Source of the DNA: a bacterium
Lineage (GTDB): Bacteria; Bdellovibrionota; UBA1018
Reading direction: 5' to 3'
DNA: 50,585 nucleotides
Assembly (NCBI GenBank): GCA_019751945.1
Contig: JAIEMT010000033.1
Location: forward strand, 1-50,585
This document shows positions 17,527 to 25,460 of the stretch, piece by piece. A program made the position numbers and the translations under genes. Under the pieces are notes generated by a model that saw nothing but the letters and a program-made list of their open reading frames with translations, made no database searches and was not told the DNA's origin. The stretch's first letter is position 1. The number at the start of each line of letters is the position of its first letter.

Positions 17527-17775
17527 ATGATGAAGGCCTTGATTTTAGTAGGCGTGGTGGTGGGACTTTCAGCTTGTGGTGGCGATCGTAAAAGCTTGTC
17601 GTACGACTTTAGCGAGAATGGCTGTCAGACCAAGCACTCCCTCAATACCCAGCAGGAGTATTGCGACACCTTGAAGGATCGTTCTAAGAACATGCAAGAA
17701 GGTGTTGAGTGCGCACGTCGAGCCCGCTACGACGAATTCCAAAGACAGTGCTCTGGCCAGAAGTGGGACAACTAA
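17527..17775 (+). CDS. Small Cys-rich lipoprotein
   Basis: An 82-residue protein with a clear lipobox, GLSAC-GG (Cys17). The mature 66 residues are charged and helical with four further cysteines (GCQT, YCDT, ECAR, QCSG), spaced as for a helical hairpin locked by two disulfides. AAGGAG precedes a double ATG; either could start translation. It lies just upstream of tRNA-Pro, whose promoter begins three bases after this stop. Function unknown. Confidence 0.82.
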   Translation: MMKALILVGVVVGLSACGGDRKSLSYDFSENGCQTKHSLNTQQEYCDTLKDRSKNMQEGVECARRARYDEFQRQCSGQKWDN

Positions 17776-17777
17776 AG

Positions 17778-17806
17778 TTGACTTACGCTCTGGGTTAACA
17801 TATTCG
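17778..17806 (+). promoter_or_regulatory. Candidate promoter for tRNA-Pro
   Basis: TTGACT (17778-17783) and TATTCG (17801-17806) are separated by 17 bases and end 21 bases before the tRNA. The -35 box matches five of six consensus bases; the -10 is weaker. Confidence 0.45.
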
Positions 17807-17827
17807 ATTGTCTCTCTTCTCAAGTGT

Positions 17828-17905
17828 CGGGATGTAGCGCAGCCTGGCTAGCGCGCTTCGTTCGGGACGAAGAGGTCGTGGGTTCGAATCCCGCCATCCC
17901 GACCA
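17828..17905 (+). tRNA. tRNA-Pro (anticodon CGG)
   Basis: A complete cloverleaf: acceptor CGGGATG/CATCCCG, D stem GCGC/GCGC, anticodon arm CTTCG-TTCGGGA-CGAAG with CGG at 34-36, T arm GTGGG-TTCGAAT-CCCGC, and encoded CCA. The last 15 bases (17891-17905) are also the outer part of the left arm of a 45-bp perfect inverted repeat that continues downstream. Confidence 0.96.
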
Positions 17906-18043
17906 TATTTCCCCTAAAATTTACTCCTCAAAAACTGAGACATAAAAGGGCCGACCAGGATGGGAGGACCAAGGAGCATGGATGCTCGCCTGGCTCACGT
18001 TTTTGAGGAGTAAATTTTAGGGGAAATATGGTCGGGATGGCGG
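17891..18043. repeat. 45-bp perfect inverted repeat incorporating the tRNA-Pro 3' end
   Basis: The left arm (17891-17935) begins with CCGCCATCCCGACCA, the 3' end of tRNA-Pro, and continues through ATTTCCCCTAAAATTTACTCC. The right arm (17999-18043) is its exact reverse complement, with no mismatch over 45 bp. The 63-base centre (17936-17998) folds further: GAGCAT-GG-ATGCTC (17974-17987) inside CCAGG/CCTGG (17955-17959 and 17989-17993). The centre also carries AGGGCCGACCAGGATGGG (17947-17964), which recurs inverted with one change at 50502-50519. The transcript would form a very long hairpin that competes with the tRNA fold. It has no U-run and no gene. Confidence 0.95.
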
Positions 18044-18105
18044 TGATGAAATGCGCTAGCGGTTCGTATTCTTAAGCTCAACTACAAGAATTCCGATGAG
18101 ATAGC

Positions 18106-18822
18106 GTGAAGTCCAAACTCGATTTTGCGCTATCTCGATTCTGCCTCGCGGTCACAGTCGTCCTGGCTTTGGGTAACGCCAGAGCTGTTTGGGCCGACGA
18201 AACTTGCGAAAGTTATTTTCGCTTCTACCAACCTTACACCGCCGCTTCAGCCCAGCGGTATCTCGATGACTTTCCGTGGGTGAAGATTCGGGAAATTCCC
18301 ATTTCTAAAGAGGTCCAAGAAATTCCATTGCCCGAGGGTTACCGGTTCAACCGAGCCTATCAATGGAACAACGACCAAACGGGAACCAGCCAAGCTATTC
18401 AATTCGTCATTTCAAAAGACGGAAAAGACGTGGCGAATGTGAAATTCGACTATTCCGCGGCAGACCGCCTTCTTTATATTTCCAATGTTGAGACAGTGGA
18501 AGCTCATCAGAAAAATGGGTTGGCGAAAGCCCTTTTCCAAGCTTCAGAAATCGTGACCCACCGACAAGCCCGGACGATTCAGTTCGGCATGTCGGAATCC
18601 AACTACGAACGAATCTTAGAAGCAATGGCTGCAGGAAAAAATGTCGAGGAAGCACTCAAGAGCACGGGCCTGGGAGCTTACTTTTACTCCTCGGGATATC
18701 ACCTCGCTCGGTTCGCACCGTCGAACGCGATGATCAGAAAATATCCCGACCTGAATACAGAGAAAATTCCCAAAGGCTATCGCGACGTGAATATTCCGTT
18801 CTTCTGGCTAGAGAAAAACTAA
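18106..18822 (+). CDS. Exported protein with GNAT-like domain
   Basis: A 238-residue protein starting with GTG. A signal peptide ends near AVWA-DE. The centre resembles the core of a GNAT acetyltransferase: a strand FVISKDGKDVANVKFDY, then LYISNVETVEAHQKNGLAKALFQASEIV, which has the shape of motif A (strand, then loop with NGLAKAL, then helix). GNAT enzymes need acetyl-CoA, which is not expected outside the cytoplasm, so either the fold is reused or the substrate is different. It starts 62 bases after the tRNA-associated inverted repeat. The stop overlaps the convergent gene by CTAA. Confidence 0.72.
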   Translation: MKSKLDFALSRFCLAVTVVLALGNARAVWADETCESYFRFYQPYTAASAQRYLDDFPWVKIREIPISKEVQEIPLPEGYRFNRAYQWNNDQTGTSQAIQFVISKDGKDVANVKFDYSAADRLLYISNVETVEAHQKNGLAKALFQASEIVTHRQARTIQFGMSESNYERILEAMAAGKNVEEALKSTGLGAYFYSSGYHLARFAPSNAMIRKYPDLNTEKIPKGYRDVNIPFFWLEKN

Positions 18823-19586
18823 TTCAAGCAAGCTTCGATCGGCGCAGGAACCGACAGCGTGTAGTCGAACTCATAGTGGAGTGCGAACTGATTCACGATT
18901 TGCCAATTCAAAGTTTGCGCGCCCTTCGAAATCCCAAAGAGGTCCTGGTCGAGATTCAGGTGCATTTTGATCTGATTGTCAGTTGAAAAATTGAAGGTGT
19001 ATTCCGAGCAAATCAGCTTGCCGTTTAAATTGGAAACGACGGGCTGATTGAACATCTCTTTCAACTTTGCCCATTTTTCATCGTAGGATGAGTAGGTAAA
19101 GAAAAGTGGCTCAGCAGTCATATTCAAAAGCGGCTGTCCCATCAGATTTTTTACGGAGTAATTTCCAAACTTGTCAGTATCGATGACCGAGACATCTTTC
19201 ATGTATCCGTAAAAGCGGAGACCCACATAAGTCGGCATCAATTCATCTAGGTAGAGCTGAGCCATGTAATTGAAGAGCTTCTTCTGCCCCTTCACTCGAA
19301 CGTTGGGAATGTAAACAATCATCTCATTATAGTTGATGCCATCGGTAGCACCGATCAATTTCGCGCCGGTTTGCTTTGCGAAGATCAGCAATACAGGATG
19401 GAAATTCGCACTGACCAAATCCTGCTCGCCCAGTTCCAGATAATCGGGAAGTGAAGCCTGGACTTGCGCCTTCGGAGCTGCAATCACAGCTGTTTCTGAA
19501 GACATTTTCCCTTCACTGAAAAGCGGAAGTGCCGCGAAAGAATTTTGAGCCAAGAACACCACCAACAAAGCGATAAGTTTCTTCAT
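18819..19586 (-). CDS. Exported protein resembling the acetoacetate decarboxylase fold
   Basis: A 255-residue protein with a signal peptide (MKKLIALLVVFLAQNSFA). The pattern YNEMIVYIPNV, then YMAQLYLDELMPTYVGLRFYGYMKDVSVI resembles the acetoacetate decarboxylase superfamily, where a Y-x-E strand, an 'iyLd' strand and a G-R-x-x-G-F-P-K strand line the active site. Here the family's GFPK lysine region reads GYMKD, so Lys may be retained, but catalysis is not assured. Two cysteines (ICSE, EACLN). Resemblance judged by eye; could be a different lipocalin-like barrel. Confidence 0.6.
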   Translation of the reverse strand: MKKLIALLVVFLAQNSFAALPLFSEGKMSSETAVIAAPKAQVQASLPDYLELGEQDLVSANFHPVLLIFAKQTGAKLIGATDGINYNEMIVYIPNVRVKGQKKLFNYMAQLYLDELMPTYVGLRFYGYMKDVSVIDTDKFGNYSVKNLMGQPLLNMTAEPLFFTYSSYDEKWAKLKEMFNQPVVSNLNGKLICSEYTFNFSTDNQIKMHLNLDQDLFGISKGAQTLNWQIVNQFALHYEFDYTLSVPAPIEACLN

Positions 19587-19591
19587 GGGGG

Positions 19592-19677
19592 GCCGATATC
19601 CAGAATCTGAAAATATTGAAAGAAGTTTTTTGGCAACAAGCCTTCACGGGGTTGGATTTGGTCGAATCGATATCGGC
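19592..19677. repeat. 9-bp inverted repeat in a divergent intergenic region
   Basis: GCCGATATC (19592-19600) and GATATCGGC (19669-19677) are exact reverse complements 68 bases apart, between two divergent exported-protein genes. The spacing suits two half-sites of a dimeric regulator or chance. No regulator is identified. Confidence 0.3.
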
Positions 19678-19715
19678 ATTACGCTCTCCGAAGAAAAAAG
19701 CAAAGAGGACCGACC

Positions 19716-19744
19716 TTGACTTCTTCAAAAAAAAGACTTAGACG
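19716..19744 (+). promoter_or_regulatory. Candidate promoter
   Basis: TTGACT (19716-19721) and TAGACG (19739-19744) with a 17-base A-rich spacer lie about 30 bases before the ATG at 19776. The -35 is good, the -10 weak. Confidence 0.35.
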
Positions 19745-19775
19745 CATCTAGTCTAGCTGACTTGAGGGCTTTAGT

Positions 19776-20279
19776 ATGAATTTCAGAAAATCGATTCTTT
19801 TAACCCTTTTCATTCTAGCGTCGGGGACAAGCGCTCACGCCGCTACCTCCATCAAAATCGTAAACTTAGGTTTTGGAGATCAAAGCGGTATTGGAGGTTT
19901 CGTCCTTTTCCGAGATGGAAAGGTTGGATCTACTGATAACTATGACGATCCCCCGGTCCTCACTTTATACGAAGGAATCGTCAGACCTCTTCTAGATGCT
20001 GCTGAGAGGTTTTCTGAAAACGACAAAATTACCGCAATAAACCCAGGGCGTTTTTCTCCAGAGGAGCGGAACTGCAAAAGCGGAGCAAGAACTGTCGTGT
20101 ACGTCAACAACTCGAAGATGAAAACCGCTCCAATCTGGTATGAGTTTATCTGCGAGGGCAAGAAGACCTCGTATATCTCTCAAAATCCAGAAGCTCCCGC
20201 CCTGATCAAGACCATGCAGGATCTCAATACGCTCCTTGACGGAATCTACACCTACAAAGCAAAAGCTCAGAACAACTAG
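19776..20279 (+). CDS. Small exported protein
   Basis: A 167-residue protein with a signal peptide (MNFRKSILLTLFILASGTSAHA). The mature part has two cysteines (NCKSG and FICEG), probably one disulfide, and alternates short strands with a C-terminal helix. No family was recognised. It is followed by a 262-base gene-free stretch that forms the leader of the next gene cluster. Confidence 0.78.
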   Translation: MNFRKSILLTLFILASGTSAHAATSIKIVNLGFGDQSGIGGFVLFRDGKVGSTDNYDDPPVLTLYEGIVRPLLDAAERFSENDKITAINPGRFSPEERNCKSGARTVVYVNNSKMKTAPIWYEFICEGKKTSYISQNPEAPALIKTMQDLNTLLDGIYTYKAKAQNN

Positions 20280-20334
20280 CAACTACCCCTATCTAGAGAT
20301 TGTTTAAAAAATCTCAGAAAAAGGCCTACCCTCG

Positions 20335-20399
20335 CCCCCCGCCTCATCTTTATCGCTTAACAATTAACACTCATAAAAAAGATGAGGGATACCGGGGGG
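20335..20399. repeat. Long inverted repeat upstream of the cytochrome cluster
   Basis: CCTCATCTTT (20342-20351) pairs with AAAGATGAGG (20378-20387) across a 26-base loop, and the flanking CCCCCCG (20335-20341) pairs with CGGGGGG (20393-20399), leaving a 5-base bulge. That is 17 base pairs. It is not followed by a T-run on the plus strand; on the minus strand it is followed by mixed sequence too. It may be an operator, a stabilising 5' structure or a small mobile repeat. Confidence 0.65.
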
Positions 20400-20489
20400 T
20401 TGTCAAAAATGACGCATTGTGCGGATCCGGAAAAGACCGCAAAGTGGTCTGTAGGGGTAAGGTGAAAACAAAGCGGGACGTTCTCCTCA

Positions 20490-20528
20490 GACTCGAATGG
20501 GCTTCGGGTCGGCAAAGTTTTTATTCCT
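20490..20528 (+). promoter_or_regulatory. Leader hairpin with nearby U-rich run before the cytochrome cluster
   Basis: GACTCGAA (20490-20497) pairs with TTCGGGTC (20503-20510), eight pairs with one G-U, and GTTTTTATTCC starts eight bases later. The run is too far from the stem for an ideal terminator. It directly precedes GGAGGGG, the ribosome binding site at about 20529-20535. A smaller hairpin, AGACC-N7-GGTCT, lies upstream near 20437. A regulated leader is possible. Confidence 0.3.
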
Positions 20529-20541
20529 GGAGGGGAATATC

Positions 20542-21846
20542 ATGAGAAGAGGGATATCTTCAGTCCTGTTTTTGTGCGCGATTTCGACGGTAATTTTCAG
20601 CACCGACACTTCTGTCGCAGCTGATGTGAATTCGACCGTGATCGCACTTCGACTTTCAAACACCATCACTGGCGGTTCACTGCCTGTCTCCGATCCTATT
20701 TTCACGAATATGGCAAATCGGGTGCAAGCCGGAGACATTCAAGGTGCTGCGGCACTCGCTGCTAACAGCAAATACTTCGCAGGCTATCTGGCTCGTCGTC
20801 TTGCTATGCAAATGCAAAACGCTGCGCTGGATGCTTTCGGTATGACGGACAACGACTCGACGGCGTTCATCATTGCTAAATTCGCTGGCTCTGCTGGTGG
20901 CGGAAGACCTAGCATCAGCAGTCTTTGGTCAGACAATGCGACCTACTTAGTAGACCTCGCTGGTGTTCCGACCCACGTTGCTAGCTTGAATGCGACGCAA
21001 TTGGCTGCCGTAGATTGGACTGCCTTGGTTCGCCAAGAAGGCCAGCAAGTGAAAGACACCCAGAACGTCGTGATTCCGCTTCCCGCGAAACACGTCGGGG
21101 GTTACCTCACGCTCAGCGACCGCCCTAACGACAACTCGTTTGCGATGTACGGTGCTACCGCTGGTACGAACCTTCGCTTCATCGAAGGTATTTGGGAAAC
21201 CGCAACAGGTTTGGAATTGATGAACGTGGCTTCAAAATCAGCGCGCGTTCAAGACGTTCCCCGTTTCATTCCTGAATACGATCCGAACTTCTTCAACGGT
21301 CAAGGTCAACCGGCTTGTATCGCTTGCCACGGCGGCGGTATGGCGTCGGTGAACCACGGCTATGCAGCTGTTGCGGACATCTTCGACTTCACGAACAACA
21401 ACGGCTTCATTTACAATGCAGCGCCTGCAACCAACCAACGGAAGTCGCTTGGTTCAAACGCTGGTCAAAGAAACAACGTCAATACTTGTAACCTGGTTCA
21501 AAGACCCACCACGGTTTGTAACCCGGACAGCGTCGGCGTCGATGCTAACCAAAGCTGGGATCTCGCAGCGACTTGGGAAGCTTCGGGCGTGCTCTCTCGC
21601 ATGGGTTGGACTGGTGCAAAGCAAGGCCAAGGCTTGAACGCTTTGGGGGTCGCTTTGGGTCAATCGAAAATCGTTTACGAGTTTCTCACCGAACGAGTGA
21701 TCGGGGAAGTCTGCCCGATGGGATCGTTCAGCGCTTCGGACATCGCAAGCATTGCTGCCTCTGCGAATCCAAACGCCTCAACTCCTGGCACTGACGACAT
21801 TCGCACGATCGTAGCTCGCGTCGCCAGCCATGCAAGTTGTCTGTAA
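20542..21846 (+). CDS. Exported mono-heme cytochrome c-like protein
   Basis: ATG 20542 is chosen over a frame opening 45 bases earlier because GGAGGGG lies just before it and a signal peptide begins there (MRRGISSVLFLCAIS, cut near VAA-DV). The mature protein has about 407 residues. A single c-type heme site, CIACHGG (Cys259, Cys262, His263), sits in the C-terminal half. The N-terminal 240 residues are Ala/Asn-rich with no known domain. Such large proteins with one CxxCH are known from PSCyt-type surface proteins of Planctomycetes. It heads a cluster of four same-strand genes ending at 25020. Confidence 0.85.
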   Translation: MRRGISSVLFLCAISTVIFSTDTSVAADVNSTVIALRLSNTITGGSLPVSDPIFTNMANRVQAGDIQGAAALAANSKYFAGYLARRLAMQMQNAALDAFGMTDNDSTAFIIAKFAGSAGGGRPSISSLWSDNATYLVDLAGVPTHVASLNATQLAAVDWTALVRQEGQQVKDTQNVVIPLPAKHVGGYLTLSDRPNDNSFAMYGATAGTNLRFIEGIWETATGLELMNVASKSARVQDVPRFIPEYDPNFFNGQGQPACIACHGGGMASVNHGYAAVADIFDFTNNNGFIYNAAPATNQRKSLGSNAGQRNNVNTCNLVQRPTTVCNPDSVGVDANQSWDLAATWEASGVLSRMGWTGAKQGQGLNALGVALGQSKIVYEFLTERVIGEVCPMGSFSASDIASIAASANPNASTPGTDDIRTIVARVASHASCL

Positions 21847-21879
21847 GAAACTAAATAACGAAACTAGAGGAAAATGGTT

Positions 21880-22527
21880 ATGAAGAACTTAAAATTGGCA
21901 AAATTGATGTGCCTGGCCCTTCCGATGGCGATCGCTACGGGTTGTTCGATGGATCAAGCAAGCAACTTGGCTGGCTTGATGAGAAACAACAATAACAACC
22001 AAGGCGGCGGAGCCGTCGTAGGAAACGGCGCCACGGTTTCAGGAACGGGTGCTCTCAGTGTTCCAACGGCGAACGCTGCGATTGCACGAATTCAGAACGG
22101 CTTGGAAGGAAGTGTGAATCCGATGGCGGGTAACTTCCAACGCTCGCTGGCTCAAGTGAGAACGAACCTGCCAAAGGTATCGGATCCCACTCAAGCTTCG
22201 GGTTACGACCAAGTTCAACTCCTGGTGTACGGCGCTTGCTCGGACTTAACTACGGGCAACACTCCGATCATGCAAAGCCGCTACGGCGTTACTGCTAACG
22301 GCACCATTGCTGCGAACACGACTGCACTTGTGAACGCAGGAATGCGCATGATGGACCAATACACTGCTGGTCTCGCCTCGGCGAGCCCTGCTACGGATGC
22401 AGCGAGAGCAGCCTTTCAGTCTCTCGTTTCGCGAGTAGGAGCGACTGCAACCAACACAAGCCGAATTGCGTTCATGTCGGTGTGTATTGCAGCAAACACG
22501 GCAGGGAGCACCTTGTTGGGATTCTAA
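21880..22527 (+). CDS. Lipoprotein of the cytochrome cluster
   Basis: The ATG at 21880 is preferred over the one at 21874 because AGAGG lies nine bases upstream. The 215-residue protein has a lipobox, AIATGC-SM (Cys22). A run of Asn and Gly (MRNNNNNQGGG) follows as a flexible linker, then an Ala/Thr/Asn-rich helical domain with two cysteines (GACSDL, SVCIA). No family was recognised. Gene order and 33-base spacing suggest that it works with its cytochrome neighbour. Confidence 0.8.
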   Translation: MKNLKLAKLMCLALPMAIATGCSMDQASNLAGLMRNNNNNQGGGAVVGNGATVSGTGALSVPTANAAIARIQNGLEGSVNPMAGNFQRSLAQVRTNLPKVSDPTQASGYDQVQLLVYGACSDLTTGNTPIMQSRYGVTANGTIAANTTALVNAGMRMMDQYTAGLASASPATDAARAAFQSLVSRVGATATNTSRIAFMSVCIAANTAGSTLLGF

Positions 22528-22587
22528 GCCGGGTTTTTCGGGGGATTACTTAGCTTTTTAGCAAATGTAAGCAAGAGGGATAGGGAT

Positions 22588-24075
22588 ATGAAAATCAATG
22601 TGAAAAAGAATTGGAAAGATCTTGTCGACAGCGGTGCGAAACACGCTCCGGGACTAACTCGAAGAGAGATGTTGGCAAGAGGGATGGCGACGGGAGCAGT
22701 CAGCGTGATGCTGCCGGAAATGATTGCCAGCGGTTTTATTAAACAAGCTTTTGGCGCGATCAACTGCCCGGCTCCTGTTCGGAATCCGGGTGCCATCGCT
22801 CAGATCTTTGCAGAAGGCGGCCCCACCATGGGTGCTCGCTTCATCAGCGAAGCTCAGGCTGCTGCAATGACTGTAGGCATGGCTTCGAACTACGGCATCA
22901 GCGGTCAAGCGAACTTACGACGACTGGGACCAAACCTCGTCATCGATAGCACGAGCCCATTCGGTGCGACCATTCTTGCGGGTCCCAACGGATATCCGGG
23001 CGGCGCTGCTGCATGGCAGGCAAACGTTCTGAGCAAAGTGAGCGGCGGGGGCCACCTGGGTCCCTTCAACCAAGACGACGGCGCTGGTGTGAACACTGGT
23101 CTCGTTGCTGGTATCAGCCCGTTCAAAGTGTCTCAGATGGGTAAAGATATTAAGATTCGTGCGAACGCCACTCCGGCTGCTTTTGCTCGTGGTCTTCCAA
23201 GCTCATCGGTCGCTGGTGCTTTGACCACCGCTTCGTTGGCAGGTGTCTTCAGCTTGACTCCCGCTGCGAACGGCTTGATCAACGCGGATGCCATGACTGC
23301 TGCTTCTGATGCATCGAACGCATTGGCTGCTGCATTCTCGGGTATCTTCAAAACCAACGAACGTAAGGGTGGAGCCCAAATGTTGAACAACGCGGGTTGC
23401 GGTTTCTACGGCAACTCGGCAATGGCTGACCCGAACTACGGTGCAACCTTGTTCAACCCTGCAAACATCGCGGCGTTGAGTTCGAAAGTCACTCTCGCTC
23501 AGTTGAGTGCAGCTGAGCAAGCTCTGCTCGCAGCTTACTATCAATCGGCAATGGGTGTTGCCGGCGGTATCATCAGCCAGTATGGCGGACGCGACTACCA
23601 CGGAAACAACCCGCAAACGGACATCGCACCGAAGGACATCGAGGAAGCACGCGCTATCGTGATGTTCTTGGCAGCATGTGAAGCCGCAAACGCCAAAGGT
23701 GCCATGATCTATACTTCGAACGGTCAGGCAATCGCTGATGGCGCTCTTGCAGTAACCGCGAACATCGGGGGCGTTGCAACTGCATTGAACGCTCCGGTGG
23801 CAGCTGGGGATGCAGGCGGTTCGTACAATGCCGGCTTGATCTTGTTCTACAACCCGGCAGGTGCCGGCCCGCAAGCTCGCTTCACCGGAACCGTGAACGC
23901 CACGTCCGGTAACGCTGTGATGGATCCCGCTGTGGGTTCGTCGGCGGAAGCAATGGCTGGCTTGTACTTGACGGCTCTCAGCTTCATCAACAACGGCTCC
24001 ATTCCGGCAAACGCTTTGAACGCGTTCAAAGCAGCTGGCGTGGCTAGAAACACTGCAGCTTCGGTACTTCTGTAA
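22588..24075 (+). CDS. DUF1501-like protein with twin-arginine-type N-terminus
   Basis: A 495-residue protein. The N-terminus has LTRREMLARG (residues 23-32) followed by a moderately hydrophobic stretch, similar to a Tat signal but with the arginines well inside, as in DUF1501 proteins. GGRDYHGNN (333-341) resembles the GRDHW motif of that family, which has an alkaline phosphatase/sulfatase-like fold. Much of the middle is Ala/Gly/Asn-rich with few charges. In Planctomycetes DUF1501 genes sit beside genes for cytochrome-domain proteins; the same pairing is seen here with CxxCH proteins on both sides. The activity is unknown. AGGGATAGGGAT precedes the ATG. Confidence 0.68.
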   Translation: MKINVKKNWKDLVDSGAKHAPGLTRREMLARGMATGAVSVMLPEMIASGFIKQAFGAINCPAPVRNPGAIAQIFAEGGPTMGARFISEAQAAAMTVGMASNYGISGQANLRRLGPNLVIDSTSPFGATILAGPNGYPGGAAAWQANVLSKVSGGGHLGPFNQDDGAGVNTGLVAGISPFKVSQMGKDIKIRANATPAAFARGLPSSSVAGALTTASLAGVFSLTPAANGLINADAMTAASDASNALAAAFSGIFKTNERKGGAQMLNNAGCGFYGNSAMADPNYGATLFNPANIAALSSKVTLAQLSAAEQALLAAYYQSAMGVAGGIISQYGGRDYHGNNPQTDIAPKDIEEARAIVMFLAACEAANAKGAMIYTSNGQAIADGALAVTANIGGVATALNAPVAAGDAGGSYNAGLILFYNPAGAGPQARFTGTVNATSGNAVMDPAVGSSAEAMAGLYLTALSFINNGSIPANALNAFKAAGVARNTAASVLL

Positions 24076-24102
24076 GAAGTCACGAGGCGGAGGCGAACTG
24101 AA

Positions 24103-25020
24103 ATGAGATCCTTACTCATTCTAGGATTTCTTGCGGTCTCGGGCTGTGCAGTTGAAACAGTCACGACCGCTCCTTTCGGAGACAATATTGGAGGCGGCGG
24201 GGGAATTAACCCTGCCGCCCTTCAAGCGTTCAAGAACGGTTACTACGCCTTTTCTCAGTCGCAAGGTTGCGTGACCTGTCACGCCTCAGTGGTTTCTCCA
24301 ATGTTCTCCAGTTCAAACCTCACTGCGGCTTACACGGCTGCAAAATCGAAAGTGGATTTTGCCAGCGTCGGTAGCTCTGTTCTTATTTCTTATGTCGGCA
24401 ATGCTCACTGCAGTGACTCGGCTTGTTCGAACCCCGCTTTAGCTGGCACCGTTCAAGGTTATTTGGAAAGCTGGGCTGCTGCTGAAGCTTCTGCACCAAG
24501 TGGTGGCGGAGGTGGTGGCGGTGATACAGGCGGCGGTGGCGGCGTAGGAGTAGTGACTCCTGCAGTGCCTCCGAAACATCTCACAGCGGCTGTTGCCCTT
24601 CCTGCAACCATTCCGTCCATCAACCAAGCAGCAGTTCCTGTTCGCTTCTTGTTGAATGCAATGGCCCCGGCATTCCCGGCGTTAAACAACGCTGTTGCCG
24701 AATTAGAAGTTCAAAGATTAGGTCCCGGCCAATATCGGGTCACCAGATTTAAAATTGCGGGCGCATCCGCACCGGTACGAATCACCGGGGTACACGTCTA
24801 CGTCCGAGCAGCGGCTGCAACCGGCATCGGCGTCGAAGACGTGTACCAAGGCAATTTATGGAAAAACGACGTTCTCAACGTCGCAGTGATTGCTCGACCC
24901 AATCCGCTTCCTGCGACTCCGATGAACGTGGCTGTGCTTGAAACGCTAGCGTTGATTATGCCCGCTCAAAGCTCAGCCGATGTTCTGACCATCGGTTTCG
25001 AAAATATCGAAAACCCTTAG
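24103..25020 (+). CDS. Cytochrome c-like lipoprotein
   Basis: A 305-residue protein with a lipobox, AVSGC-AV (Cys15). A glycine run follows, then a heme-binding CVTCH (Cys56, Cys59, His60) in a roughly 90-residue helical module, closing with another Cys pair (HCSDSAC). A Gly-rich linker with only a few Thr, Val and Asp (about 133-150) joins it to a C-terminal beta-rich domain of about 150 residues, probably a binding module. GGCGGAGGCG precedes the ATG. The stop overlaps the convergent gene by TTAG. An electron-transfer role at the outer membrane is inferred. Confidence 0.82.
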   Translation: MRSLLILGFLAVSGCAVETVTTAPFGDNIGGGGGINPAALQAFKNGYYAFSQSQGCVTCHASVVSPMFSSSNLTAAYTAAKSKVDFASVGSSVLISYVGNAHCSDSACSNPALAGTVQGYLESWAAAEASAPSGGGGGGGDTGGGGGVGVVTPAVPPKHLTAAVALPATIPSINQAAVPVRFLLNAMAPAFPALNNAVAELEVQRLGPGQYRVTRFKIAGASAPVRITGVHVYVRAAAATGIGVEDVYQGNLWKNDVLNVAVIARPNPLPATPMNVAVLETLALIMPAQSSADVLTIGFENIENP

Positions 25021-25367
25021 CGATTGCCGAAGAACGACCAAGATGTTGCAGTCTTGATTTCCTGGAAACGATGAATTCCAGCGTTCGAACAGCGTGCGGT
25101 GAAATCACTGCGATAAGCGCCGATGATCGCATCCACGCCTGCCTGAGTTAAAGACGAACGTGCAGGAGCTTGAATTGCAAACAACAAGGTGCCATCGCAA
25201 GCCAAGAACAAATTATCACTGTTCACGCCTGGAGCGGGATCAAACCAAAAGATACCGCAATGGTCGAAATTCTTTAAGTCGACCTTCGAAAGATCCTGAT
25301 TTGCAGCGAAGCTGTTGGTTGAAAATGCAGAAACAGTCAATACTAACCCCATCAATAAAGCCTTCAT
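25017..25367 (-). CDS. Small exported protein
   Basis: A 116-residue protein with a signal peptide (MKALLMGLVLTVSAFSTNSFA). Three cysteines (DHCGIF, ACDGT, RCSNAG) and an FWFDP segment are seen. No family was recognised. Its stop overlaps the last gene of the cytochrome cluster by four bases. Confidence 0.78.
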   Translation of the reverse strand: MKALLMGLVLTVSAFSTNSFAANQDLSKVDLKNFDHCGIFWFDPAPGVNSDNLFLACDGTLLFAIQAPARSSLTQAGVDAIIGAYRSDFTARCSNAGIHRFQEIKTATSWSFFGNR

Positions 25368-25460
25368 AATTTCCCCCTAGTAGTTGTTGAAACAAAAACT
25401 TCGGGTGATTTAGCTTAACCTTCGTGGATTGTCATGAGGTTTCACATGTCGCGGCGCCAT

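Noticed and set aside
17936..18043. Simple tRNA terminator
   Set aside because: No U-run follows, and the stem is far longer than terminators and includes the tRNA itself.
17828..18105. Integrated element using tRNA-Pro as attachment site
   Set aside because: No integrase gene, no direct repeat of the tRNA end downstream (the copy is inverted), and the neighbouring genes look native.
20401..20470. Possible c-di-GMP riboswitch in the cytochrome leader
   Set aside because: CGCAAAG and GGGACG occur, but their order and spacing do not match the GEMM aptamer, and its paired stems are missing.
20300..20545. Plus-strand frame in the leader of the cytochrome cluster
   Set aside because: Crosses the long inverted repeat, lacks a ribosome binding site and shows no domain or signal peptide.
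23203..23874. Minus-strand frame of 223 codons inside the DUF1501-like gene
   Set aside because: Cys/Arg/Ser-rich composition is the mirror of Ala/Gly/Asn codons on the other strand; no supporting signals.
24500..24560. Gly-codon repeat as a tandem repeat array
   Set aside because: It is an in-frame Gly-rich linker of a lipoprotein, not a separate repeat element.
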